This document shows, piece by piece, positions 54,171 to 62,816 of a DNA stretch of 64,000 nt; the stretch's first letter is position 1, and each line of letters opens with the position of its first letter. The stretch spans positions 1,736,001 to 1,800,000 of the forward strand of contig NZ_FNQB01000002.1 in the NCBI RefSeq assembly GCF_900107455.1, given 5' to 3'. Under the pieces are notes generated by a model that did not search any database, was not told the DNA's origin, and worked only from the letters and a program-made list of their open reading frames with translations. Made by a program: the position numbers and the translations under genes. This stretch comes from Asanoa ishikariensis (GTDB taxonomy: Bacteria > Actinomycetota > Actinomycetes > Mycobacteriales > Micromonosporaceae).

Positions 54171-56687
54171 CTAATCGAAAGAGGCCGCTGTGCCCACCCG
54201 GGTTACGGTCACCGCGGCTACTCCCGCACTGTCTGAAGCGGCCAAATCGACCGTGGCCTCGATGGCCCAGTCGTGGTCTTCCTCGGGGTCGTCGAAGATC
54301 TGCCGAACGTCCCAGCGGTCGGGTTTCTCATCGATCAGCAACAGGGACGGACCACGCGCATCCGGCCCGACGCCAATATCGGCATATTCGTCGAAGTAAG
54401 GCTCCAAAGCCGCAGCCCACTCCGACGCCGTGAAGCCGTCCGCACCGTCGAGCTCCCCAAGAGACTCCCAATCCCGCAGCGCGGCCAGCTCCACCCGGCG
54501 GAACAGTGCGTTGCGGACCAGCACCCGGAACGCCCGGCGGTTGCGGGTGACGGCCGGCGGCGGCCGCTCGATGTCGGCTACCTCCTCGTCGACCGACTGC
54601 GGGTCGCGCAGGCGCTCCCACTCGTCGAGCAAACTCGAGTCGACCTGGCGAACCAGCTCGCCCAGCCACTCGATCAGATCCGACAACTCCTCGGTCCGCG
54701 AGTCCTCGGGCACGGTCCGGCGCAGCGCGTGATAGGCATCGGCCAGGTAGCGCAGGACCAACCCTTCAGACCGCGACAGCCCGTAGAACGACACGTACTC
54801 GCCGAAGGTCATGGCCCGTTCGTACATGTCGCGGACCACCGACTTCGGCGCCAGCTCGTAGTCGGAGACCCACGGATGACCACGTGCATACATGTTGTAC
54901 GCGTCTTCCAACAGCTCAGCCAGCGGCCGCGGGTGGGTGACCTCCTCCAGGAGTTCCATCCGCTCCTCGTACTCGATCCCCTCGGACTTCATCGCCGCCA
55001 CGGCCTCGCCGCGCGCCTTGAACCGCTGGGCGGACAGCACCTGCCGTGGGTCGTCCAGTGTGGACTCGATGACCGAGAGCGCGTCCAGGAAGTACTCGGG
55101 CGACTCGCGGTCCAGCAGCTCGATCGCGGCCAGCGCGAACGGCGACAGCGGCTGGTTCAGCGCGAAGTCGGCCTGCAGGTCGACGGTCAGTCGCACGGTC
55201 CGGCCCGACGCGTCCGGCGGCGAGACCCGCTCCACCACGCCACCGGCCAGCAGCGCGCGGTAGATGGCGATCGCCCGCTTGATGTGCTTGCGCTGGGCGG
55301 CCGGCTCCTCGTGGTTGTCGGTCAGCAGGTGCCGCATCGCCTGGAACGGGTCGCCGGGACGGCCGATCACATTGAGCAGCATCGCGTGCGAGACGTGGAA
55401 CGACGACTGGAGCGGCTCCGGCTCGGCGTCGATCAGCCGGTCGAACGTCGCGCGGCCCCAGCCGATCGAGCCCTCCGGCGGCTTCTTCTTCACGACCTTC
55501 CGACGCTTCTTGGCGTCGTCGCCCGCCTTCGCCAGCGCCCGCTCGTTGTCGATCACGTGCTCCGGCGCCTGCACCACCACGGTGCCGATGGTGTCGAACC
55601 CGGCCCGGCCGGCCCGGCCGGCGATCTGGTGGAACTCGCGGGCCTTGAGTAGCCGCACGCGTACGCCGTCGTATTTGGACAGTCCGGTGAACAGGACCGT
55701 CCGGATGGGCACGTTGATGCCGACACCGAGCGTGTCGGTGCCACAGATGACTTTCATCAGGCCGGCCTGGGCCAGCGTCTCGACGAGGCGCCGATAGCGG
55801 GGCAGCATGCCGGCATGGTGCACGCCGATCCCGTGGCGCACCAACCGGGACAATGTGCGTCCGAAGCCGGCCGAGAACCGGAAGTTGCCGATCGCCGCGG
55901 CGATCTGGTCCTTCTCGGCCCGGGTGGCCACGTTCACCGACATCAGCGCCTGGGCCCGCTCCAGCGCGGCGACCTGCGTGAAGTGCACGACGTACACGGG
56001 TGCCTGCCGGGTGTCCAGCAGTTCCTGCAGCGTCTCGTGCATCGGCGTGACGGCGTACGTGTACATCAGCGGCACCGGCCGGTCGACCGACTTGACCACC
56101 GCCGTCGGGCGCCCGGTGCGTCGGGTCAGGTCCGTCTCGAACCGCGACACGTCACCGAGCGTCGCCGACATCAGCAGGAACTGCGTGTGCGGAAGCTCGA
56201 TCAGCGGCACCTGCCAGGCCCAGCCCCGGTCCGGTTCCGCGTAGAAGTGAAACTCGTCCATCACGACCTGACCGACGTCGGCGTACGTGCCGTCGCGCAG
56301 CGCGATGTTGGCCAGGATCTCCGCCGTGCAGCAGATGATCGGCGCGGTCTCGTTGACGGCCGCGTCGCCGGTCAGCATGCCGACGTTCTGCGCACCGAAG
56401 ATCCGGCAGAGGTCGAAGAACTTCTCGGAGACGAGCGCCTTGATCGGCGCGGTGTAGAAGGTGCGCCGCCCGTAAGCCAGCGCCGCGAAGTGCGCACCGG
56501 TCGCGACCAGGCTCTTTCCCGAGCCCGTCGGCGTGTTGAGGATGACGTTGGCGTCCGAGACGAGCTCGATCAACGCCTCTTCCTGGTGCGGATAGAGGGT
56601 CAGGCCGCGCTCGCTCGCCCAACCCACGAACGCGTCGAAGAGCGAGTCGGGCGTGTGGTCGGCCGGGATCCGGTCGGCGAGGTTCAC
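54171..56687 (-). CDS. DUF3516 DEAD/DEAH-box helicase
   Basis: 838 residues, superfamily 2 (Ski2-like). Motif I is LNTPTGSGKSLVATGAHFAA, motif II VVMDEFHFYAEPD (DEFH), motif III LMSATLGD, and motif V-VI VICGTDTLGVGINVPIRTVL with HQIAGRAGRAGFDTIGTVVV. The C-terminal half (about 430-838) is the DUF3516 region. DEFH rather than DEAH, and the position next to tRNA modification, suggest RNA work, but the substrate is unproven. GTG 56687 overlaps the trmB stop (GTGA); no other start fits so well. Confidence 0.88.
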   Translation of the reverse strand: MNLADRIPADHTPDSLFDAFVGWASERGLTLYPHQEEALIELVSDANVILNTPTGSGKSLVATGAHFAALAYGRRTFYTAPIKALVSEKFFDLCRIFGAQNVGMLTGDAAVNETAPIICCTAEILANIALRDGTYADVGQVVMDEFHFYAEPDRGWAWQVPLIELPHTQFLLMSATLGDVSRFETDLTRRTGRPTAVVKSVDRPVPLMYTYAVTPMHETLQELLDTRQAPVYVVHFTQVAALERAQALMSVNVATRAEKDQIAAAIGNFRFSAGFGRTLSRLVRHGIGVHHAGMLPRYRRLVETLAQAGLMKVICGTDTLGVGINVPIRTVLFTGLSKYDGVRVRLLKAREFHQIAGRAGRAGFDTIGTVVVQAPEHVIDNERALAKAGDDAKKRRKVVKKKPPEGSIGWGRATFDRLIDAEPEPLQSSFHVSHAMLLNVIGRPGDPFQAMRHLLTDNHEEPAAQRKHIKRAIAIYRALLAGGVVERVSPPDASGRTVRLTVDLQADFALNQPLSPFALAAIELLDRESPEYFLDALSVIESTLDDPRQVLSAQRFKARGEAVAAMKSEGIEYEERMELLEEVTHPRPLAELLEDAYNMYARGHPWVSDYELAPKSVVRDMYERAMTFGEYVSFYGLSRSEGLVLRYLADAYHALRRTVPEDSRTEELSDLIEWLGELVRQVDSSLLDEWERLRDPQSVDEEVADIERPPPAVTRNRRAFRVLVRNALFRRVELAALRDWESLGELDGADGFTASEWAAALEPYFDEYADIGVGPDARGPSLLLIDEKPDRWDVRQIFDDPEEDHDWAIEATVDLAASDSAGVAAVTVTRVGTAASFD

Positions 56688-57316
56688 GCGGCGCGCCTGC
56701 GGAAGACCAGGTCGAACACGTCGCGCCCCTGCCGGGCCGCGCGCCGTTCGAAATGCGTGACCGCGCGGTACGCGGGCCGGGGCGCGTATCCGTCGGCGGT
56801 GTTCACCAGTCCGGGGTCGGCCGACAGGGTTGACAGCATCGACGCAGCGTACGGCGCCCAGTCGGTCGCGCAATGCAGCACACCCGTGCCGGGCAGCAGC
56901 CGGGAGCGCAGCAGCGCCACGTGCGCCGGCTGGATGATGCGGCGCTTGTGGTGTTTGAGCTTCGGCCACGGATCGGGAAAGAAGACGTGCACCGCGGCGA
57001 GGCGGTCCGGGGGCAGCGCGTGCGTCACCAGGTCGATGGCGTCGCCGCGGGCGATCCGCAGGTTGCGCAGCCCGCGCGTCTCGATGTGGCTGAGCAGCGA
57101 GGCGATGCCCGGGACGTGCACCTCCACCGCCAGGTAGTCCCGGTCGGGGTCGGCCTCGGCCATCGCCGCTGTCGCGTCACCCATCCCGGAGCCGATCTCC
57201 ACGACCAGCGGCGCGGAACGGCCGAACAACGCCGAGGCTACGAGGGGTTCGCCAGAGACAAAAGACCCGTACAACGGCCAGAGCCGTTCGAGGGCATCGT
57301 GATGCCGGTCACCCAT
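56684..57316 (-). CDS. trmB: tRNA (guanine-N7-)-methyltransferase
   Basis: 210 residues. SAM motif: VVEIGSGMGDATAAMAEADP. Family-specific segments are YLAVEVHVPGIASLLSHIE, VFFPDPWPKLKHHKRRII and GYAPRPAYRAVTHFERRA, together forming the TrmB signature. The enzyme makes m7G46 in the variable loop of tRNA. ATG 57316 has GGAGGG upstream; it is somewhat shorter at the N terminus than E. coli TrmB. The stop overlaps the DUF3516 helicase start by 4 bases, so both proteins are made from one transcript. Confidence 0.93.
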   Translation of the reverse strand: MGDRHHDALERLWPLYGSFVSGEPLVASALFGRSAPLVVEIGSGMGDATAAMAEADPDRDYLAVEVHVPGIASLLSHIETRGLRNLRIARGDAIDLVTHALPPDRLAAVHVFFPDPWPKLKHHKRRIIQPAHVALLRSRLLPGTGVLHCATDWAPYAASMLSTLSADPGLVNTADGYAPRPAYRAVTHFERRAARQGRDVFDLVFRRRAA

Positions 57317-57443
57317 CCGCCCTCCACGGTTATGGAAGGTGCGGATATGCGACACAGCGATAGCACTCACCGACCGATTTTGACAGGTGTCGCGCGGGCG
57401 CTCCAAATGCGACAATCGACGCACGGGCGGCAGGGAGGTCACG

Positions 57444-57995
57444 ATGTCCGGTCGTCGAGCGCTAGCCACAGCCGCGGTTGCGGCCCTGATCGTCGTCATG
57501 ACCGGCGCGCCGGCGTTCGCCGCGCCCGCGCCGACACCTACTCCAGCGGTGGCCGACGTCCCGGACGGCCTGTTCCTCGAGCTCACGCCGAGCACGGTCG
57601 AGGCCGGCTACATCGTGGGCATCCGGGCGAGTTGCACCAAGGCCGACGACGAGCCGCCGGAAGACAACGACACCGCGACCGTCGAGTCGACCGCCTTCGA
57701 CGACGTCGTGGTCGAGCCGCAGTTCGGCCACCTGACCGGCGCGGTGACCATCCCGGCCGACACCCGGGCCAGGGCGTACCGGGTCGTGCTCGACTGCCCG
57801 GGCTTCCTAGCCGGCAGCGCCGAGGCCACGCTCAACGTGCTCAACGACAGCCAGCCCAGCCGTGGCCCGGCGACCGGTTTCGGTGGCACGGCGGGCGACG
57901 ACAACAGCACGCTGGTGCTGACCGGCGGCATGACCGCGCTGGCCGCCGGCCTCGTGCTGGCCGTGGTCACCCTGCGCCGGCGGCGCACCGCCTAA
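57444..57995 (+). CDS. Secreted, C-terminally anchored protein, probable sortase substrate
   Basis: 183 residues. It has a signal peptide (MSGRRALATAAVAALIVVMT, then GAPAFAAPAP), an Ig-like beta domain (about 45-130: LFLELTPSTVEAGYIVGIRA and RVVLDCPGFLAGSAEATLNV), a short linker PSRGPATGFGGTAGDDN, a TM helix (MTALAAGLVLAVVTL) and RRRR. This is the plan of a cell-wall sorted protein, but there is no LPXTG; the nearest motif is GPATG or TGFGG. The class F-like sortase begins 4 bases later. GGGAGG before ATG 57444 supports the start. Confidence 0.85.
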   Translation: MSGRRALATAAVAALIVVMTGAPAFAAPAPTPTPAVADVPDGLFLELTPSTVEAGYIVGIRASCTKADDEPPEDNDTATVESTAFDDVVVEPQFGHLTGAVTIPADTRARAYRVVLDCPGFLAGSAEATLNVLNDSQPSRGPATGFGGTAGDDNSTLVLTGGMTALAAGLVLAVVTLRRRRTA

Positions 57996-57999
57996 ACAC

Positions 58000-58599
58000 A
58001 TGGCCAAGCTGTCCGGACCGCTCGCGGTGGTGTTGATCGCCGTCGGGGCCATCGCGACCTTCTCCGCTGTCGTGCAGAAAGGCGCGTTCGGGCCCGACGA
58101 CGTGCCGCCGCCAGGCGCGTTCCCGGTGCTGGAGCCGAGCCGGCCGGTCGAGCTGCGCATTCCGTCGTTGAAGCTCGACGCGCCGGTGCACGACGTGGGT
58201 CTGGCCGACGACGGCTCCATCGAGGTGCCCGCGCTGGAGAAGCACAACCAGGCGGGCTGGTTCGAGAACAGCCCGACGCCGGGACAATATGGCCCGGCGG
58301 TGCTGGTCGGGCACGCCGACACCCGCGACGGGCCGTCGATCTTCCACGACCTGTCCAAGGTCAAGCCGGGCGCGCGCATCGAGGTCGAGCGGCGCGACGA
58401 CTCGGTGGCGATCTTCGAGGTCAACTCGGTGGAGAAGTTCAAGAAGTCCGACCAGCCGATCGACCGGATCTACGGCGACTTCACCCGCCCGGCGCTACGC
58501 CTGATCACCTGTGGCGGCGAGTTCAAGGGCGGCAGCATCGGCTACGTCGACAACATCATCGTCTTCGCCTCACTGGTGGAAGCGAAGAACGAGGACTAG
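58000..58599 (+). CDS. Class F-like sortase
   Basis: 199 residues. An N-terminal TM anchor (GPLAVVLIAVGAIATFSAVV) is followed by the sortase barrel: PSRPVELRIPSLKLDAPVHD, the catalytic His in VLVGHADTRDGPSIFHDLSK and the catalytic Cys in LRLITCGGEF, then GYVDNIIVFASLVE. Sortases cleave a sorting motif and attach proteins to the wall. It is preceded at 4 bases by the only visible substrate candidate, so the pair forms a dedicated system. The gene overlaps the convergent xthA by 4 bases. Confidence 0.9.
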   Translation: MAKLSGPLAVVLIAVGAIATFSAVVQKGAFGPDDVPPPGAFPVLEPSRPVELRIPSLKLDAPVHDVGLADDGSIEVPALEKHNQAGWFENSPTPGQYGPAVLVGHADTRDGPSIFHDLSKVKPGARIEVERRDDSVAIFEVNSVEKFKKSDQPIDRIYGDFTRPALRLITCGGEFKGGSIGYVDNIIVFASLVEAKNED

Positions 58600-59366
58600 A
58601 AGTCGACGATGATCGGCGCGTGGTCCGAAGGGCCCTTGCCCTTGCGGGCCTCGCGGTCGACCACGGCCGAGGAGACCCGGTCGGCCACCGTCGGGGTCGC
58701 GTACACGAGGTCGATCCGCATGCCTTTGTTCTGGTGGAACATCCCGGCCCGGTAGTCCCAGTAGGTGAAGGGGAACGGGCCCTTCATCGGGGTGGGCACC
58801 ACGTCACGCAGGCCGGTGTCGAGCAGCGCCGACAGTGCCGCCCGCTCCGGTGCCGTCACGTGGGTCGAGTTGACGAAGACCGCCGGGTCCCAGACGTCGG
58901 CGTCGGTCGGGGCCACGTTGAAGTCGCCGCAGACCGCCAGGTCGGTGTGGCCGGCCAGGTCGGCGGCGACCGCGTCACGCAGCGCCGCCAGCCAGGTCAG
59001 CTTGTACTCGTAGTGCGGATCGTCCGGAGTGCGGCCGTTCGGCACGTAGATCGACCAGATGCGTACGCCGCCGCACGTCGCCGAGATCGCCCGGGTCTCC
59101 GGGTCCGGGAACCCGGGCTCACCGGGGAAACCGCGCACGACGTCGTCGATGCCGACCCGGGACAAAAGAGCGACCCCGTTCCAGCGACCGTCGACGTGCG
59201 TGGCGGCGGTGTAACCCAGCTCACCGACCTGTTCGGCGGGGAACAGCTCGGTGGTCGACTTCACCTCCTGGAGACAGACCACGTCGGGCTTCTTCTCGTC
59301 GAGCCAGGCCAGCAGCCGGGGCTCGCGAGCCTTGACCGAGTTGACGTTCCAGGTGGCGATGCGCAT
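58596..59366 (-). CDS. xthA: Exodeoxyribonuclease III
   Basis: 256 residues of the EEP nuclease superfamily. Motifs: MRIATWNVNSVKAREPRLLA, DVVCLQEVK (Glu), WSIYVPNGR, VCGDFNVAPTDADVWDP, DYRAGMF and KGPSDHAPIIVDF. All catalytic residues of Xth (Asn, Glu, Asp-Asn, His) are present. It cuts abasic sites and removes 3' blocks in base excision repair. The PAC2 gene lies 5 bases upstream of its start, on the same strand, so the two form a transcription unit. Confidence 0.94.
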   Translation of the reverse strand: MRIATWNVNSVKAREPRLLAWLDEKKPDVVCLQEVKSTTELFPAEQVGELGYTAATHVDGRWNGVALLSRVGIDDVVRGFPGEPGFPDPETRAISATCGGVRIWSIYVPNGRTPDDPHYEYKLTWLAALRDAVAADLAGHTDLAVCGDFNVAPTDADVWDPAVFVNSTHVTAPERAALSALLDTGLRDVVPTPMKGPFPFTYWDYRAGMFHQNKGMRIDLVYATPTVADRVSSAVVDREARKGKGPSDHAPIIVDF

Positions 59367-59371
59367 CTGTC

Positions 59372-60289
59372 CTAGGCTCCCGGGTTGTCGCCCGGGCGGG
59401 GCTGGGAGGCCAGGAAGCGCTCCAGCTCGGCTCCGAGCTCGTCAGCGGTGGGCAGGGGACCGGTCTGCGGGCCGAGCATGTTGGTGGCCCGGCCCCGGTT
59501 GAAGGCGTCGTACTGCTCTTCCAGCGCCTGGACCACGCCCGCCGCGTCGTTGGTCTCCTCCACCTGGCGGTCGATGTCGACCCGGACCGCGTCGGCCGCC
59601 GTGCGCAGGCCCTCGGTGGGCAGCAGGAGGCCGGTGGTGCGGGAGACAGAGGAGAGCAGCACTTCCGCCGCTGCCGGGTATTCGGCCTGCGAGACGTAGT
59701 GCGGCACGTGTGCGGCGAAGCCGATCGCGTCGCGCCCGGACTGCCCGAGTCGGAACTCCAGCAGGTGGCCGGCGCTGCCCGGCACCTGTACGCGCTGGAG
59801 CCAGGGCTCGTAGCCGCTGATCAGGTCGCGCCGGGTGGCGTGCGCGGTGACGCCGGCCGGGCGGGTGTGCGGCACGGCCATCGGGATCGAGTTGAGCCCG
59901 ATGGTCACGCCGACCCGGAACCGGTCGATCAGGCTCATCACGGCCTTGGTGAACCGTTCCCAGTGCAGATCGGGCTCGTGGCCACCAAGCATGAGATAAG
60001 CAGTGCCGGCGTCATCGCGGAGCATGCGGAGCTCGAGCACCGGATCGGCGTACTCCTCCCAGTGGTCCTCCATGAAGACCATCGGGGGGCGCCGGGACCG
60101 GTAGTCGAGCAGCTGGTCGACGTCGAAGGTCGCGACGACGCGGCTTTCGCTCGTGGCCAGGAGATGTTCGCGGGCGAGCCGGGTGGCGTTGCCGGCGTCG
60201 ACGAAGCCGGACAGCGTCTGGATCAGCACCGGCTCGCCCATGTCGGGCAGGTCGCCGGAAAGCTCGTAGAGCGCGTGCGGATCGAGCAC
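59372..60289 (-). CDS. PAC2 (proteasome assembly chaperone 2-like) family protein
   Basis: 305 residues of the PAC2 family. Visible parts are the start GEPVLIQTLSGFVDAGNATR, ESRVVATFDVDQLLDYRSRR, then PMVFMEDHWEEYADPVLELR, TAYLMLGGHEPDLHWERFTK and GLNSIPMAVPHTRPAGVTAH. A C-terminal helical region (VRVDIDRQVEETNDAAGVVQ, then ALEEQYDAF) follows. Actinobacteria have proteasomes, so a chaperone role is conceivable, though no function has been fixed for the bacterial proteins. GTG 60289 has GGGAGG upstream. It lies 5 bases before xthA. Confidence 0.88.
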   Translation of the reverse strand: MLDPHALYELSGDLPDMGEPVLIQTLSGFVDAGNATRLAREHLLATSESRVVATFDVDQLLDYRSRRPPMVFMEDHWEEYADPVLELRMLRDDAGTAYLMLGGHEPDLHWERFTKAVMSLIDRFRVGVTIGLNSIPMAVPHTRPAGVTAHATRRDLISGYEPWLQRVQVPGSAGHLLEFRLGQSGRDAIGFAAHVPHYVSQAEYPAAAEVLLSSVSRTTGLLLPTEGLRTAADAVRVDIDRQVEETNDAAGVVQALEEQYDAFNRGRATNMLGPQTGPLPTADELGAELERFLASQPRPGDNPGA

Positions 60290-60703
60290 CGCGGTCCTAC
60301 CTCCCTGAGTTGTGGTGGGTTACCGGTATGGGCAACCACGCGTCCATCTTCCTGCATTCCACCGGCGGCTGACGTAAGGCGGGCCTGACCCCCGGTTTGT
60401 CGGCCATTTCTATACGCAGAGTAGTCAACTGACCCCTCAGCGAAGGGTCCCGGGGATACCCAGGGAGGGTGTCCGCCGGCCGTTCGGAGGACCTGGCCGA
60501 TGGTCACCGTACGTAGAGTCAAAATAGGGCGGAACCTCCGACCAGTGCTGGTATTTGGCTATTTTCCGAAGTGCCGGTTACGCGAGGCTATGTGCATACC
60601 GTGAGCGCCCGATATCGACTGACCGATTAGGTATTCGGCTTTTGTGGCAACTGCCACTAAATAACAGTGGGTAATCGGCTCTCGGCCTGCCTAGCCTCGT
60701 CCA
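60290..60703. other. Gene-free 414-base region with palindromes before the lysozyme-like gene
   Basis: No coding frame with normal codon bias occurs here. The last 150 bases are notably AT-richer. Visible structures are the palindrome GTGGCA (60644-60649) and TGCCAC (60652-60657) around AC, a long-range pair CCGATTA and TAATCGG enclosing it, and TAGCCT (60692-60697), a possible -10 six bases before the ATG at 60704. The first part must hold the promoter of the PAC2-xthA unit. The layout could be a regulated leader, but it matches no riboswitch I can name; c-di-AMP (ydaO) signature segments were sought and not found. Confidence 0.5.
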
Positions 60704-61783
60704 ATGCGTGACGACCACACCCTCGAGCCCGAGAACGGCGCCGCTACCCCCGCGGACCGTTCCCCCGAAACCACCTCGACCGAACGGCCGACCGGGGCCC
60801 GCCGCCTTCAGGAGCGACTGGTCTTCCGGACCTCGCAGATGAGCAACACGACCCGGAACCGGTTGAACCGGACGGCCGACTCGATCAAGGCCAACCCGTA
60901 CGCCGAGCGTGCCGCCGGCATGTGGACCGCTTCTCGCGACCGCATGACCGCCATGCCCGCGTACGACAAGATGCGCAGTGTCCTCGGCGAGCGCGGCCCC
61001 GCGCGGATCGCGATTGCCGGCGGCATGCTGGCCGCGGTCGGCGTGGCCACTGCCGGCGGCGTGGCCGCTGCCACCCAGAACCACACCGACGACACCAGGA
61101 GCACCACCGCCGCGGTGGCCGCGGTTGAGTCGGCCAAGAAGGCCGAGATCAGCCAGTTCCCGACCGCGCCTCCCACCTCGGGTGGGCACGGCGAGGAGCG
61201 TGGCCATGGTGGTGGCGGCAGCAAGGGCGCCGACAAGCCGACCCCGTCGGTCGAGCGTCCGAAGGCCGAGCACAAGGCCGAGAAGCGGGCTGAGCAGAAG
61301 GCGGCCAAGAAGGCCGACTCCGCCAAGTCCGTGCGGCCGGTGCAGCCGAAGCCGGTCATGGGCCTGAGCCAGACCCAGATGAACAACGCTCTGCAGATCG
61401 TCAAGGCCGCCGAGAAGCGTGGCATGGGCGAGCGGGGCGCGGTCATCGCGGTCGCGACGGCCATGCAGGAGAGCCAGCTGCTCAACCTGGCCAGCACCGC
61501 GGTGCCGGAGTCAGAGAACTACCACCACGAGGGCAGCGGCTCCGACCACGACTCGGTCGGTCTGTTCCAGCAGCGTTCGACGTCCGGCTGGGGCGCGGTC
61601 AAGGACCTGATGACCCCGTCGTACTCGGCGGGTGCCTTCCTCGACGCGCTCGAGCAGGTGCCGAACTGGAAGAACATGCCGCTGTCGGCCGCGGCGCAGA
61701 CCGTGCAGGTCTCGGCGTTCCCGGACGCCTACGCCCAGCACGAGTACCGCGCCACCGCCGTGGTGGACGCGCTGATGCAGTAA
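60704..61783 (+). CDS. Membrane-anchored lysozyme-like (transglycosylase-type) protein
   Basis: 359 residues. A basic cytoplasmic N terminus (about 1-95) is followed by one TM helix (IAIAGGMLAAVGVATAGGVA, about 103-122). A Lys/Ala/Pro-rich external linker covers about 150-215 (KAEHKAEKRAEQKAAKKADS). The C-terminal domain has AVIAVATAMQESQLLNLAST with a candidate catalytic Glu, SVGLFQQRSTSGWGAVKDLM and VQVSAFPDAYAQHEYRATAV. This is the actinobacterial lysozyme-like domain often attached to peptidoglycan hydrolases, so a role in wall remodelling is likely. ATG 60704 may begin a leaderless message. Confidence 0.8.
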   Translation: MRDDHTLEPENGAATPADRSPETTSTERPTGARRLQERLVFRTSQMSNTTRNRLNRTADSIKANPYAERAAGMWTASRDRMTAMPAYDKMRSVLGERGPARIAIAGGMLAAVGVATAGGVAAATQNHTDDTRSTTAAVAAVESAKKAEISQFPTAPPTSGGHGEERGHGGGGSKGADKPTPSVERPKAEHKAEKRAEQKAAKKADSAKSVRPVQPKPVMGLSQTQMNNALQIVKAAEKRGMGERGAVIAVATAMQESQLLNLASTAVPESENYHHEGSGSDHDSVGLFQQRSTSGWGAVKDLMTPSYSAGAFLDALEQVPNWKNMPLSAAAQTVQVSAFPDAYAQHEYRATAVVDALMQ

Positions 61784-61784
61784 G

Positions 61785-62642
61785 TCAGCTTGTGGTGGTG
61801 AGGGCGATCCGGTCGAAGTCCGGCGCCCATCCATCCGAGTTGGAAAGTTCGACGGTGTTCGGTCCGGCTGCCAGTGGCAGCCGGACCGTCATCGTTTTCA
61901 CCGTGTCCCAACTACCCGTCGACGGGAAGTCGAAACGACCGACGGACTGGCCGTTGACCTCGATCGAGGCCCGCCGGCTGTCGTCGGCCACGTAGTAGAT
62001 GACCAGGTCGTACTGCCCGGCCCGCGGCGCGTTCACGCCGCTGAAGGTCAGCTCGCCGCGGCGGTAGCCGACCCCGGTGACCACCCGGCCGCCGGAGGCG
62101 GAGTCGACCTGCCGCGTCCTGGCCCAGCCGTCGAGATCGGCGGCCTCGGCCTCGAGCACCTGGGTCGTCGGCCGGCCGACGACCTCCTGCCGGGTCGGCT
62201 CCTTGGTCGACTTGGCCGGTGACGTCGGTGCGTGCGCCGGCGGCCGGACCGCGCCCCGGCTGGCCGGTGGTTTGGTCGGCCGGACGGTCGGCACCTCGCT
62301 CGGCGTGACGTCGGGCCCGGCCGAAGCCGTCGGCGCTGGCAGCACGAGCTGGTTGGGCGGATCGGGCTGGTCCATGGCCGAGATCAGCAGGGGTACGCCG
62401 GCCGCCACCGCGATCGTGGTGAGCGAGGCCACGACGGCGAGCATCGCGCGCCGGCCCGGTCGGCGAATGCCGGAGAACGGTGTCCCACCGTCGTCGCCGA
62501 TCACGGATCCACTCCGCGGTTGCGCCGTCACCGCCGGAATCACCTGGGTGACCTGGTTGTCGTCAGCGTCGGCGGACAGCTCCGCCGGTGGCAGCCAGCC
62601 GCCGATCCGCAGCTCGCCGGGTTCCTCGCCGGCCGTGGACAT
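61785..62642 (-). CDS. Membrane-anchored protein with CBM35-like carbohydrate-binding domain
   Basis: 285 residues. The cytoplasmic N terminus (about 65 residues) is followed by a TM helix (RAMLAVVASLTTIAVAAGVP), a Pro/Thr/Ser linker (PTVRPTKPPASRGAVRPP) and a C-terminal CBM6/CBM35-type beta sandwich (about 160-285: QVLEAEAADLDGWARTRQVD, then SGGRVVTGVGYRRGELTFSG and NTVELSNSDGWAPDFDRIAL). It would bind polysaccharide outside the membrane; no catalytic domain is present. ATG 62642 follows GTGAGG; a GTG four codons upstream is possible. It is convergent with the lysozyme-like gene (1 base between), which suggests related wall functions but no shared transcript. Confidence 0.82.
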   Translation of the reverse strand: MSTAGEEPGELRIGGWLPPAELSADADDNQVTQVIPAVTAQPRSGSVIGDDGGTPFSGIRRPGRRAMLAVVASLTTIAVAAGVPLLISAMDQPDPPNQLVLPAPTASAGPDVTPSEVPTVRPTKPPASRGAVRPPAHAPTSPAKSTKEPTRQEVVGRPTTQVLEAEAADLDGWARTRQVDSASGGRVVTGVGYRRGELTFSGVNAPRAGQYDLVIYYVADDSRRASIEVNGQSVGRFDFPSTGSWDTVKTMTVRLPLAAGPNTVELSNSDGWAPDFDRIALTTTS

Positions 62643-62816
62643 GCGCGCCCTCACGGTTCTTGATCACGGTCAGTCAGGCCGGCACGCTACCGCACTTCGC
62701 CCCGGTCGGTGAAGCACGGAACGGGTATCCGACTCCACCGCCCGGTCGAGCCTGGGCGTGACGGTGGTGCGGTTGGGGTACAAAGAGTGCCTTCCCGAAT
62801 CCCCCCGGAGGACGCA

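Noticed and set aside
60400-60703. c-di-AMP (ydaO/yuaA) riboswitch upstream of the lysozyme-like gene
   Set aside because: Context is right, but the conserved segments of that riboswitch are not present in order. The visible palindromes do not match its pseudo-symmetric fold.
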